64,000 nt of DNA from Rotaria sp. Silwood1 (lineage: Eukaryota > Rotifera > Eurotatoria > Philodinida > Philodinidae): NCBI GenBank assembly GCA_905250075.1, contig CAJNOP010000015.1, forward strand, positions 1,051,149 to 1,115,148, in the 5' to 3' direction. Each line of letters starts with the position of its first letter. Position 1 is the first letter of the stretch. A program made the translations under genes and the position numbers. Shown here in pieces: positions 24,731 through 36,930 of the stretch. The notes under the pieces are model-generated. The model had not been told where the DNA came from. It ran no database searches and worked only from the letters and a program-made list of their open reading frames with translations.

Positions 24731-27700
24731 ATGATGTTCGGCGGTGCTGGTAGTTCTCAACCAATTATGGTTCTAAGTAAATAAGAAAGTCTTTATTGAA
24801 TTGATTGATTCCTTCTCTTTGTGTCTAGATGCAAATACAAAACGAGATCAAGGAAAAAAAGCTCAGTTCAGCAATGTTTTTGCTGCTAAAGTAGTAGCTT
24901 TTTTCTGTTGTGTCTTTCAATTTTAATAATTATCTTCTTCTTTGTAAGACTATTGCCGATACAATTCGTACTTGTCTTGGTCCACGAGCAATGCTCAAAG
25001 TTTGTTATCGTTTTTTCTTGAATAAATTTTCTTTTACAACTTTCCGTAATAGATGGTACTTGATCCTATGGGTGGTATTGTCTTAACAAATGATGGCAAT
25101 GCTATTTTACGTGAAGTATATTAGATTAATTGAGTTTTTCAAATTGTTTTTATATGGCTTATTTAGATACAAGTTCAACATCCTGCTGGTAAATCAATGA
25201 TTGAAATAAGTCGAACACAAGATGAAGAAGTTGGTGATGGTACAACAAGTGTGATTATTTTAGGTAAGTTTTAAGATACTATATTTAGAATAAATGAAAG
25301 ACAAAACACTCATTTGTTTAGCTGGTGAATTATTAGCTCAAACTGAACAGTATCTTCAACAAGGTTTACATGCAACAGTAATTATTCGTGCATATCGAAA
25401 AGCACTTGAAGATTGTATTGAAATAATGAAAACAAAAGCAAGTCTACCAGTTGATATTAAAAATCGTGATGAAATGTTACGTGTTGTTAAAAGTTGTATT
25501 GGAACAAAATATTTATCAAGATGGTATGTTGAAAGTTTTTTTTTTGTTTTATTTGATTTTTAACGACTAAATAAATATAGGAGTGATTTGGCTTGTCAAA
25601 TATCACTTGATGCTGTACAAACAATAATGATTGAGGAAAATGGACGACGAGAAATTGATATTAAACGATATGCTCGTTTCGAAAAAGTTTGTTGTCTTTA
25701 TTTTGATCTTTATTTAAATTAGTTTTTAATATAGATACCAGGAGGTTCAATAGAAGATTCATATTTACTTAAAGGTGCTATGCTTAATAAAGATGTGGTT
25801 CATCCAAAAATGAAAAGGTATTGAGATCTATTAATAACATAGAATAGTAATTTGTTCATTTAATGTTTTTTTTCCTATTTAGACGAATTGAAAATCCACG
25901 AATTGTTTTACTTGATTGTTCACTTGAATATAAAAAAGGTGAAAGTCAAACATCACTTGAATTTAGTGGTGAACCTGATTTTACGTATGTAGAAATGATT
26001 TTTATTTTATAAACTACAACAAAATAAATTTATTCTTACTCCTACTATGGAGGGTCGTGTACTGTAAGTTAAAGAGATTGGTCATATTAGATCAAATGAA
26101 TACTCTCACTGATAAACTAACTAATTTGAAATATGAGTCAGTCATAATATTTAAAGATTAAAATATTCGAATTTCGAGACATTGACAGTCTATGTCATCT
26201 ATTCTTACTTGAAAATGACAGTAGTGTTTATGTTTTGTTTTTTGTTATGGTTAAACAGAGTTTGGTGAGTTACATTCGACAAAAACAATATACGATATAT
26301 TCAAGAGCTTTTTACAATAGCCATCGTTTTGTGTCTATGACTCTTATATTTAGGAATACGTGCGTTTCGCCATAGACTTTCGGAAAGTATCAGGTAAGTA
26401 TCTGCTCACTTTAGATGCAGCTCTCTCACTCTGTGATATGTGGTCGTGTTAATCACAGCAATTAATAGATTGATTGCATTTAAAGCAAACAAATACTGTC
26501 AAAATTCTTTTTACTCTGAAATATAAGGGTAAAAATATATAATTCTGACAGTTGTAAAATAGCTCCGTGACTATATGTTATATTGTTTTTTTGTTATCTA
26601 ACTCGTCAAACTCCATTTAACTGTAACGAAAAAATAAAACATGAAAACTACTGTAATTCTGAAGTGCGGACACATGACATAGATTGGAAGTACGTTGAAA
26701 TTTGAATATTTCTACCCGTATATACAATTTACAGTACAACGATCTTTAATTTGAAGATATGCACCAATCCCATTTACATGACTACCAATCCTATTGATTA
26801 ACAGGTTATTGGTTATAGATTGGGTCTGACGCATATCTAACATAACTGATAATTAGTTATCATAGAATAAGAATTCATAGAATTTCGAAGATAACTGAGA
26901 AGATCATAGAAGATATAAAAAATAAAACTGGCAAACTTTGAGATTACTGAAAGTTTACTTTAAAAAAAATTTCTAAACTCTTTTAATTATTAATAGACGT
27001 ATGTTACAATTAGAGGAAGAAAGTATTCGTGAAATGTGTCAAGATATCATTGCTGTTAAACCTGACGTTGTTGTTACAGAAAAAGGAATATCTGGTAAAA
27101 TCAGAAAGCAAAAGCTTTTACACTTTCTTATATAAAAAAATTATATTTAGATGTTGCTGCTCATTATTTGGCTGCTGCTGGAATATCAGCTGTACGTCGT
27201 ACTAAAAAATCGGATAATAATCGAATTTCACGAGCAACTGGTGCAACAATTGTTAATGATACAGCAGATTTAAAAGAAAGTGATGTTGGCACAGGTTGTG
27301 GTTTATTTGAAATACGAAAAATTGGTGATGAGTAAGAATAGATAAAAAACTACTTTTTAAAAAAAAATAGTTTCATCATTTTTCTTTAGATATTATACAT
27401 TTTTTGATCAATGTAAAAATCCTAAAGCTTGCACAATTGTTTTACGTGGTGCCAATAAAGATGTGTTAAATGAAATTGAACGAAATTTTCATGATGCTAT
27501 GAATGTAACACGTAATGTTATGCTTGAACCACGTTTAACACCAGGCGGTGGTGCTGTTGAAATGGCACTTTCAAGGTATATTATCAACGAAAGGCAAAAT
27601 TTCACTTGAATAATTTTATTGTTTCTTTAGAGCACTTGATGCAATGAGTAATAGTGAAGGTCAAACAAAAGATGAATTTTTTCAAGGTGTTGAAAAATAT

Positions 27701-28143
27701 CCCTATAAAGCAGTTAGTCGTGCATTAGAAATTATTCCTCGAACATTAATACAAAATTGTGGTGGTAATGTTGTTAAACAATTAACAACACTTCGTGCTA
27801 AACATCATCAACAACCTGATCAATTTACATGGGGTATTGATGGTGAAACTGGTCAATTAGTTGATATGCATACATTTGGTATATGGGAACCAATTGCTGT
27901 TAAAATGCAAACAATAAAAACAGCTATTGAAGTAAAATGAATTTATCTGAGATTGTTAGGGAAATTTTCATTTTCTTCTTTTTTTTTTATTTTTAGACTG
28001 CTATTTTATTACTTCGAATCGATGATATTGTATCTGGTACAAAGAAAGCAAGTACATTGACAGAAGGATCAGGACAAGGTGATGGAAAAAGAAAGAGAGA
28101 AGATGAAGACAACAAACCAACCGATGAATCGAATAAAGATTAA
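24731..28143 (+). CDS. CCT3: T-complex protein 1 subunit gamma (chaperonin CCT3)
   Basis: Fourteen exons: 24731-24776, 24829-24890, 24949-24999, 25053-25115, 25167-25263, 25322-25523, 25581-25686, 25735-25817, 25883-25984, 26997-27094, 27151-27331, 27390-27575, 27631-27931, 27997-28143. They join without a frame break to 574 residues, close to human CCT3. This is one of eight ring subunits of the cytosolic TRiC chaperonin, which folds actin and tubulin using ATP. Strong signatures: IRTCLGPRAM, LDPMGGIVLTNDGNAILRE, QDEEVGDGTTSVIILAGE (catalytic Asp), LLDCSLEYKKGESQT, TEKGISDVA, PGGGAVEMAL, LEIIPRTLIQNCGG, LLLRIDDIVSG. The C-terminal tail is charged (GKRKREDEDNK) and lineage-specific. Thirteen introns; twelve are about 50-65 nt, while intron 9 (25985-26996) is 1012 nt and holds an inverted repeat. 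The ATG at 24731 is the first of two consecutive Met codons. Confidence 0.98.
26070..26772 (+). repeat. Long inverted repeat inside the 1-kb intron of CCT3
   Basis: Arm 26070-26330 pairs with arm 26540-26772. Matches include TTATGGTTAAACAGAGTTTG (about 26245) against the complement of 26580-26612; TCTATGTCATC (about 26190) against the complement of ATGACATAGA (26675); and AAAAACAATATACGATATAT (26281) against the complement of 26556-26585. By eye about 65-70% identity. No coding sequence is apparent inside. Confidence 0.72.
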
Positions 28144-28582
28144 GATATGCATGTGAACAAATCAATTAACTAATGTTCTTTTTTTGTTCGTCATAGGCAT
28201 TTACACGTCGTTTTTTTCATCTATTTTTTGTTATTATTATTGTTGATGATATTCGCTTTTTAAAAACAATCATCTGATACATAAAACAAAAGAAATGAAT
28301 ATCGGAAAAATATCGATAAAGTTTTATGTATTAATAAAAAAAAGAATAGTCAAGTTCATGAAAGATATTTTTTCGTCTTGAAACAATGTACATCATATGA
28401 ATCTTAGTGAGCTCTCAATATTTTATGAAAAGTTCTTGTATCTTGGCTTATTTCTGCCAAAATATTTAATTTTCGCATTATGTTTCAACATAACGTCGTA
28501 ATCTTTCTACGGTTTACTTAGAAAATCAATTTTGAACTTTTAACTTGAAACTTTGCATAGAGAAAGTTCACCACGTGATTTG
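28144..28582. other. 3' flank of CCT3
   Basis: AT-rich 3' flank containing an AATAAAAAAA string near 28333 that could serve as polyadenylation signal. No other feature seen before the hAT-like element. Confidence 0.45.
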
Positions 28583-29116
28583 CAGAGGTGCAGAACCTGC
28601 CGTAAAAAAAAAGAAATTTCTCCCACGGTTAAAATTTTTTCGATAGATTTCCCCAGCTAGAAAAATCAAAAAAACATGGTCTTCTGTGGATTATATATCT
28701 ATAAACAAAGGGCATCGAAAAAGAGCTACTTAAAACAAATAGCGGGATTTAAAAAGAAACAATCCGTTCTATTCATCACCTATTGATTCTGATAAACTTG
28801 GTACTTGTTTTTTTCTCAAATGATTTAGTCCAACGAAGCCAAGTGATATAAGTTTCCATGTTTGATATTGTTCACTCTTTTTATAAAATACTCAATTTTT
28901 CTCCTTCTTGCTGCTAAAGTAATCATCCAGTGAATGTTTGATAAATGAATCAGCGAGATGCAACGGGGAAACATTCCAGCATAGATAGAGACATTGCAGC
29001 TTATGATTTTTTTCGCATGGGAAAAAGTTACTTTTCGAAACGCTTCTAGACTCAAAAAATTTTCAAAAATTTCCCCCACCGCGCGTAACCGCACATGGGT
29101 AGATTCTGCACCTCTG
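28583..29116. mobile_element. Second hAT-like miniature element
   Basis: Terminal inverted repeat CAGAGGTGCAGAAYCT: CAGAGGTGCAGAACCT at 28583 and AGATTCTGCACCTCTG ending at 29116. Flanks GTGATTTG (28575-28582) and ATGATTCG (29117-29124) match at 6 of 8 positions, consistent with an old hAT target duplication. Length 534 bp; internal G/C-rich blocks (CCCACGG, CCCCCACCGCGCG) lie near both ends. The minus-strand open frame inside has no recognisable transposase. Confidence 0.6.
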
Positions 29117-32100
29117 ATGATTCGCTTATTCTAAAAGTTTTAAATTCCTTGTACCAGTAAGGATGAGTTCGAAGTATTTTATAATAATTTTCAATAGTTT
29201 AAATTAACATGAGAATCTGCTCTGTAGTACTAAATGAAACTCAATGTTGACAGTTGCATATGCAAGACAATTGATAAACAACTATTGACTAACTTTTTGT
29301 TTGATTTAACCTTGTAATAACTTTCTATGATCTTACAAATCCGCAGATATCTATTTTATCAAGTAAAGACATAGTCAAAGATTCAATTGATATAATAACA
29401 TTACCAAGAATGTTATATAACATTAGTAAAGATTGGAGCTGAGTACAATCATTTCTTTTACGCAGACCATATTCACACACTTGGATATTTAACACATATT
29501 CTTGTCCGTGGAATGCTAAAGCAGTGAGTAGTTATTCATTCTTAACATTTAGATGCTCAATGGAAGGGAAAAAAGAGGTGCATCAAGTCTAAAAAATGAA
29601 TTAATACATTTTCGTCGATTCCAACCTCAATAAATGAAGTTTTCACCAATTTCAATATCGTCGAATGGACTCATAACCGAAAAGAATTCAGTTCAAATAT
29701 AATCTATTTTAATGTATATAAGATTTTATTATAATTAATTAGCTTAGTATCCAATCGATTGATTACCATCTGAATTGGTTATCCCATGTGTTGTGAGTTT
29801 TGGTGTTCACGTAAGAGGAAAATATCTACGACCATATCCACACCTGAAAACTGCTTGAATTCATCGTTTGATTACATCGTTTACTATCGATTTGTAACAC
29901 TTTACAAGTCAGATCCATATTCGTGTGAATCTTCTTTACCTTCGACATCACTTAGACCCACATAGGTAAGAAAAAAACTGAAGCAGATATTCACCATGTA
30001 AAAAAAACACCAAAAAATTGATTTTGATTGATGTTTTCCGTCTCTTTTGGCATGGGAAAGACTTTAGTTAGTTTTATTTTATCTTACGATTTACAAAACA
30101 GTACAACAATGTAAAATATGAACTAAAATTGGGTTGAAGTGAGGGATATGAGAGTTTTCACCATGACTATTTCGAAACAAAATCCAAATCACTATCTATT
30201 TCGATTTCTAAAATTTTTCAGTGGGTAGGCTGGGTACGATCAACGTAAGCATTTCTATTACAGACTGCTTTCTAAATTCAATCGATCATTTGCTTTGCAT
30301 AAAAAGTTATTTCGTATATGTTTGATTCTAGCTCAGCGAGTGCCAACAAATCGACCTGATGTAAGGACACTTTAAAAAACACTCAAACCAGTCGACGTCA
30401 ATTCACAAATATCATTAGGAAACATTATAGAATTATTAGTAATTGCAGTTGGATTCAAAGTAGTTGTAGTAGATATCTTTCCAATTGGAGTATTTATCGA
30501 CATTCTGGTTCACTATCGAAGTTTTCAAATGGAATAGTCTCAAGCATAGAAATTCAACATTACCATCAGATTTTTGAATTACTTCACTTGTGACAATGAA
30601 GGAGAAAAATAGCATGATGCAGCTTGAATTGTGATTGTATGAAAGTTATTGCAAACGAATACTTACCAAAATGCTGATATCTAAATATATATTAGGCTAT
30701 AGTACTGTAAAATCACTTAAATTGATAAATGCGTTTACAGAACATATGTACACTCGTAAAAGAATCGTTGACAGTGAAAATCAGCATAGTAATCTTGCAT
30801 TCGTATCGTAGTCGGTACTTTGATAGGCAACTTGAAAGAACGAAATGTTTCACTTGGACACACTTACAGCCATAGCATTCTTTGTAGTTTAACAGTGAAG
30901 CAACCTTCGAATCAAGAAAAATAAAAGAAAAACATTGATAGTTTAAACAAATGACTTATGAAACTCGAGGAAATCCATTTCACAATTAATTAACACAGTT
31001 TTCTCAGTGATCTATCAACACTGTTATTCTATATCTTCTATCTATGCACGGGAATGTCAACCATGATAATGAACAAGTGCGCCATACAAATGACATCTTG
31101 TCTTACCATAAATGACTATTAAGAATCATTAGTAGATTCCAACTTGAAATGTGCATGGACTGCACATAAATAAAATAATTTTATACGTATTGTTCATTCC
31201 GCAGACACCTCATCTTCAATCATACAACAGAAATATTACATTCCATGACCAATAAGAAGAAAAGACACTTCATTAAAAGATGAAAAATCAGTAAAGAAAA
31301 TTGTTCTGTTCTGGCAAGCATTGTGAGCTCGTGAATATGGTCTTATTCGATGCAAAATTTCATTCAACATTTGATTCATCTAATCTGAATCACCGAACAT
31401 ATTTCTACATTCAAAAAAGAAAAAAATTTCCGCTTTTGATACTGTTATCATAGGATGAAGGATCACCATTAAAGAGAATTTTTCTTTGTGGTGAAGTATT
31501 TCTCTTTCATCGATATCAGTTGATTTGATGCAGAATTCACTTCCGCATATTGTATGTCTATTCCAAATTCTGAACATACTTTAGTGTTGAGAAATAGACA
31601 ATATGATTTTCTCAATTTTCTCAACATATGATATTAGTATGTCTAAGAGGCTTGAATTATTTCTCTAGCATATTGTTTTCGTGCAAAGTGACAACAGTCA
31701 TCAATTAATGAAGGTACCGTGAATGAATGAGAGATAGAAGCCTTGTGGTGGTGACTATTAAAGGCAGCCATGTTCTCATTTTGTCCTCTATAATGATGCT
31801 TTGTGTCTCTTGGTTTTTTCATTGGTTTACTCTATGACTCATAAAATTTTGTTGCATTCTGCTAGCTTCTCATCAATCTTAATACATTGTCACATCAGTA
31901 CATGTTTAATGTGTTAATACGCCACTAAAATATAGTACCTATTTTCTGGATGTGAATCTGGATATGAAGTCCATTAAGCCACAATTCGCACACTAATACA
32001 AATAGTTGTATCGTTGATCATTTTAAAAATAAAGATAAATTAATAAAAGTTACAGTCAACAAGATGAATGATGTAGAAAGATGTCACGAACATCAATCAT

Positions 32101-32452
32101 TCGAATAATGAAATGCTCAATTCGTATAAGTAACTTCTACATATGACGAATCAGAGTATCTGATTTACCTCAGATGTTTTATACCTAGACCCGACTATCT
32201 CTCGCTTAATTATACACCATGCGTCATATTTTTTCATTAGTTTGTTTACGCTATGCACCAATTACCATCTTGCACATTAATCACATCATTACTGTATTAT
32301 TCATTCGAGGTAATGTCATTCATTTTCAAATTATATTCAACTTGACTAATAGTACATTAGAAAGTCATGTAGAAACACCTACGATTGACGTGAGGAATCA
32401 ATTAACACAGGTAGTATGGCAGTGCTTTGATAGAGTATTGTATTTCGTTTCG
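29117..32452. other. Intergenic region with possible gene remnants, no confident gene
   Basis: About 3.3 kb. On the minus strand a Thr/Asn-rich frame begins at 30504 (MSINTPIGKIS, then many Thr) and runs about 43 codons to about 30372. Another short exon-like frame near 29890-29960 reads YVGLSDVEGKEDSHE before a stop. Both could be leftover exons of a lost membrane or secreted protein gene, but I could not connect them. Confidence 0.3.
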
Positions 32453-32460
32453 TATATAAA
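32453..32460 (+). promoter_or_regulatory. TATA box of the M35 protease gene
   Basis: TATATAAA, 77 bp before the ATG at 32537. The spacing leaves a 5' leader of about 50 nt, and there is no intron. The intact ART-TPR gene at 52 kb has the same layout. Confidence 0.55.
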
Positions 32461-32536
32461 GACATGTTAGCGACTTTTTTGTGTATACACAAACAAAGTG
32501 CAAACGTACAAGTACATTCCAAAACGTTGAGTAACG

Positions 32537-33616
32537 ATGAACCAACGATATATTGTTTTATACATGGCAATCGCAATGATGGTGGTTAGCGTCAATGCAG
32601 ACGGCTTGCGCGTTAAAATACTTTCAGTGCGTTCGAGGTTTAGTAAAAAACAGGATGTAGTAGTCAATGTGCAATATAACAACACTAATAATGAAACAAT
32701 ATATATTTATAAATGGTGTTTACCAGACAACGAATTACATGATCCACTATTCAAAGTTACCTGTAATGATGTTCCTGTTGATTATCTTGGACCATTGATC
32801 AAACGACGCACACAAACCGATGATGATGTGACTCCTCTAGAACCTGGTAAAACTAAAGTTACTCTCGTTCAGCTATCATCAGCATACGATATGAGTAAGA
32901 CTTGCAATTATTCAATCCAATACAAGATACCAACTGAGCGTGTCATATTTAAACGTGCTCAAACATTGAAGACCATCCCTACTGAACCTATTAATAATCT
33001 TCCATCTGAAATCGAGTCGAATAATATTCAATTGACTGTCGAAGGTCGTTCTAATATCCAGCATGAACAAAGTAACATTATGAATGTGCATAAAAGAGCA
33101 GTCACTTCTTATGTTTCTTGTTCTACAAGCCAGAAAGATCAGCTTGCCGTTGCGGTCCCTTCGGCTCTTCAATATGCCAGTAATTCTTTCAATTATTTGA
33201 GTACCACAACATTCTCTGGAACAAACCGTTATAAAACTTGGTTTGGCACATATACGTCGGGGAACTGGAATACATTAAAGGGACACTACCAAAATATCAA
33301 AAACGTACTTAGTTCGCAGGCTATAACTCTCAATTGTGGATGTACCAAGTCCGACGCTTATGCCTACGTTTATCCGAATCAGCCATATAAAATTTACTTA
33401 TGTCCTCTATTCTGGTCAGCTTCAACGACGGGTACTGACTCGAAAGCTGGCACACTTGTTCACGAAATCTCACATTTCACAGCCGTTGCTGGTACTCAAG
33501 ATTATGTATATGGTCAGATGAAATGCAAAAGTCTAGCTGTAAGCAGTTCATCGCAAGCACTTATGAACGCTGATAGCCATGAATATTTTACTGAGAACAA
33601 CCCTGCACTCTCCTGA
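32537..33616 (+). CDS. Secreted M35 (aspzincin) metalloendopeptidase, peptidyl-Lys type
   Basis: Intronless gene for 359 residues, ending in TGA. Signal peptide about 1-21 (hydrophobic IVLYMAIAMMVVSVNA). Residues 22-187 form the propeptide region with a beta-rich domain and several Asn glycosylation sites; a Lys-Arg pair at 186-187 is a plausible processing site. The remaining 172 residues fit the M35 catalytic domain. Zinc site: HEISH at 309-313 (His, Glu base, His), and GTQDYVYG at 319-326, in which Asp322 is the third ligand that defines aspzincins. The motif NADSHEYFTENNP near the C-terminus is typical of the peptidyl-Lys endopeptidases of fungi and some bacteria. Likely secreted to cut protein at Lys. 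M35 enzymes are uncommon in animals and the gene has no introns, so horizontal acquisition is likely (inference). Confidence 0.93.
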   Translation: MNQRYIVLYMAIAMMVVSVNADGLRVKILSVRSRFSKKQDVVVNVQYNNTNNETIYIYKWCLPDNELHDPLFKVTCNDVPVDYLGPLIKRRTQTDDDVTPLEPGKTKVTLVQLSSAYDMSKTCNYSIQYKIPTERVIFKRAQTLKTIPTEPINNLPSEIESNNIQLTVEGRSNIQHEQSNIMNVHKRAVTSYVSCSTSQKDQLAVAVPSALQYASNSFNYLSTTTFSGTNRYKTWFGTYTSGNWNTLKGHYQNIKNVLSSQAITLNCGCTKSDAYAYVYPNQPYKIYLCPLFWSASTTGTDSKAGTLVHEISHFTAVAGTQDYVYGQMKCKSLAVSSSSQALMNADSHEYFTENNPALS

Positions 33617-36455
33617 TAGACTCAAGCGAATTTGCACTAATCTAAGAATTCACTTTATATGAAGAATGCGAATAGTTTGATATGCTATTCATCTCTCTTT
33701 GTATATACAAGACCTAATTTTTATTTTCTTTTTTGTATGAATAAAAATTTCAGGATAAATATTATCATTTTTACGGCATTTTTTACATTTTTGAATCATT
33801 CAATAGAAATTCATGTTTTTTTTTCTATTGTTTAATGAAACTTTATTTTATTCTTCAAAAAGAAGAATTTTACTAATAAATAAATTTATTCTTGAATATT
33901 AACGTTTCAATGGTTTCGTTGCGATGATCAAGACATATGATGGTACTTCACAGGAGTAAACATGGTTTCAAGAACGAAACCAACGAACGTCTGTTTGTTG
34001 CTCCCAACCAAGAACCTTACAGATACTTCTAAAAGGACAGAATCAGTGTTATGAGACCTAATACTACTGATCATCTGTTTCCATGTTAGTGCATCAATTC
34101 CTGTTTCGTTTTGACTTTGGTATTTTTGTTATAATTCTTCCGCATATGTTATGAGTGGTGCAGAGCAAACAGTTCTATTTAATGTAGGTTGATGAACAGC
34201 AATACTTAAGAACTTTCTTAGAAATAATCATTTATGTGTCAGAAAGTCTTTAAAAAATTATGTACTATTTAAATTAAGCTACAAATAGAAAAAAGTAGAA
34301 AATCATGTAATGATAATGGCAATATGTGTCAAAGTGATGGAAATGTAATTCATTTTGATATCACGAACAACAAACGAGATGACAATGTGCAAGATAAGTA
34401 TTCGTGTGTTCGTCCGCAAACAAACTGTACTTTACGAGGTTATGCAAGATAGGTATCACCAACCGAGAATAAACGAATGATAATAGTTTAGAAATACTAT
34501 TTCGATCAGACATTTAAATATTTCGTTGGTCGAATGCAACTCGATCATATACAGGACAAATAATATCTTTCATTCGTCTATTGAAATATATATCTTGTGG
34601 TTGTATCTGACCCGTTGTCTAATCGAGTATTTGTAATCGTTTTACGCTTTTCACTTTCGTATAAGTTTTGTTGTCGTTGTGTGCTTTTCATGAACTGATA
34701 AGAAGTAGACAGTTCTTAAGCATTAATTATGAATCGATATTTTTTGTTTTCTTTTATCTTTCTCTGTTCCTTTTGCAGTATACTTCAACTTTACATACGC
34801 TATACAACTAAAATTGGATGTTCTCAGGTGCAGGTATAGATATCAAAGTGCTTATCGATTTCATTCACTTTCACATTCACATTTTGTGGTCAATGTCGAT
34901 ATTTGTTGGTAATTATTAATTAAAATGTTAGCAAATTCGAGATGAAAGAGATTGTTTTTCCGCAGACTAGGTCTTTAAGTCTGTGAAAATTGATAAAAGA
35001 ATTCGAGTTGGCTTTCACAATTTAGTCAAAATCGATCTGCAAAACGAAGCGAAAAAGTCGATGTCAGTGGTATAATCAAGAATCTTTAATTCAAGGGTCG
35101 TTGCTCAGCGAAATTATTTTGAGGAGTAGGTTGAATTAAATTGAAACTTTTTCACACGTACTAGACCCTGTTTAGAGTAAGAGCCTCGTTTGGTTTCTAT
35201 TAATATTGTTCTGTTCAGATACAAACAGATCTGAAATGTGACACAGTTCATCCAACACATAATAAGTCTTCGCGTGTAAATGCAATGATTCTGTATCTGT
35301 GGCGTGAAGGCAATTTTGAAATACTATCAAAAACAAAAATTATTGCTGTTCAACAATGACTAGCAAAGCAAAAAAATTCGTGAATTATGTCAGAGATGAC
35401 AAGTCAGAGAACCGCTTCACTCTGGCAGATAATCGATTTGACTAGTTTGAAAAACTTTTCCGTTTTAGTAATCAACAAAAGTAGATGTTTTTCTTCGATT
35501 TTACTTTTTCCACATTGATGATAGGACTAGAGAGTAATTCCAGAAATTGAAATGGGATTGATTCGTATGTGCCCAAGGTAACATACCCGATTTCACTCAT
35601 GAAATTCTTCGTACGATCCGTGTGGTGTCTCCTATGAACAGATTCCGGCTTGCTTTATCCAACCTGTTGAATGGTTTTTCTTGGTATACAACATTGAAAA
35701 GATTGCTGAAGCATACTGTAATAATTCGAGACAATCGTCATTACATTCCAAATTCACTGTCAATATGAAGGTCATCTTGGTCCGAAAGTTGATAATTGAA
35801 TAGAGCCGAATATGAACTTGCTCATTTGAACAGAAAGCATCCTCAAACCTAGACAGGCTTTAAGGTACCTTGAGAGAATAGAACAATTAGTGAAGCCCAT
35901 GAACATATAACACAACTTAGGAATTTCGAGCATCCATTTTCACGAGAGTAAAACTCAAATCTGCATTACACTTCTGAATACAAGGTTTTGAGTGAACCAT
36001 AATCAATACATATATGGGCACGTCAATGCTCTCAAATAATATATTCCTATGTTTATGTTGACACTAGTTTGCATACATCATCATTATCAGTTTTCTTTAT
36101 CTCTTTTTTCTATACTGGCATAAAAATGTGAGTTTGAAGGCCATCATCGTTCTATTTTTTGACAAGTGAATGAAATTCTATTTAATTCAATCTCAGACAT
36201 TTACTCTTCATGATATTTAAGCGAACCTATTTTTAAAGTTTTTCTCTCATTAATTTCATCTTATCCTCACATAACTATTCACGTTCCTTTCATCGAAGAT
36301 CAGAGTGACCAACATTTAAATCGTACGTATGAAACCGTTTAGACAAACCTACCATTTCTTATCAACTAGAAGATTTAATTTCACTATCTCATATTCTGTC
36401 ATTTCGTTGGTATATTTGTTGTTTACAACAACTGCAAACTCTCTACAGCAAAGAC
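33617..36455. other. Intergenic, no gene recognised
   Basis: An AATAAAA polyadenylation-type signal about 125 nt after the M35 stop codon is followed by AT-rich sequence. No frame with a recognisable domain on either strand and no clear tandem repeat. Confidence 0.45.
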
Positions 36456-36930
36456 ATGGAACTTGAAAGGACTGATGCGAGTTTTAGGAAAATAAGAGTC
36501 TCCAATTACCACCAGTTTGGTGAGTTCAGTTTTTTTGAGTGCTTCTTTTATCAGAATAAGATCGTAAGAACATCTAGATAGCGCACTGGAACGCTCAATT
36601 TCCCGAATGCACGGTGACCAGCATTTGATATCACATGCTTATCGGTCAGCTATACCTGAACATCGTTTAGGTAATCGAATCGATTATTGGAGCAATCAGC
36701 AAGTCATAGATTTTATCATCAACAATGATCTGAGGAGTCTATTACCAGTGCTCAAAGGCATTAATGGCGACGGTATGCTTGAACTTTATCGAGTCTACGA
36801 ACGATCGCCTGAAAGTCTCTATAAAATGTTCAAGAATAATCAAGAGATGACTTCCCTGGGAATGTTTTTCAAATTCATCGCAGCGCTGAAGATGTATACC
36901 ACGGTGATTGATAATATTCTATCCTTTTAA
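36456..36930 (+). CDS. Small SAM-domain-like protein
   Basis: Two exons, 36456-36519 and 36569-36930, joined by a 49-nt intron (GTGAGT...GTAAG) that keeps frame; 141 residues, TAA stop. After a 45-residue leader, the segment from about 49 to 119 (YWSNQQVIDFIINNDL, then LKGINGDGMLELYRVYE, and FFKFIAALKMY) has the helical pattern of a sterile alpha motif: a Trp near the start, LxxLxxxxGxxLL-like core, and a terminal Phe/Leu-rich helix. SAM domains mediate homo- or hetero-oligomerisation. The conserved Gly-Asp-Gly in the loop between helices supports the call. No partner gene is evident next door. Could be a fragment of a larger family member, but both ends look complete. Confidence 0.6.

Noticed and set aside
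28825-29094. Minus-strand frame within the hAT-like element
   Set aside because: Lacks DDE or BED/hAT-C motifs; the element is too short to be autonomous.
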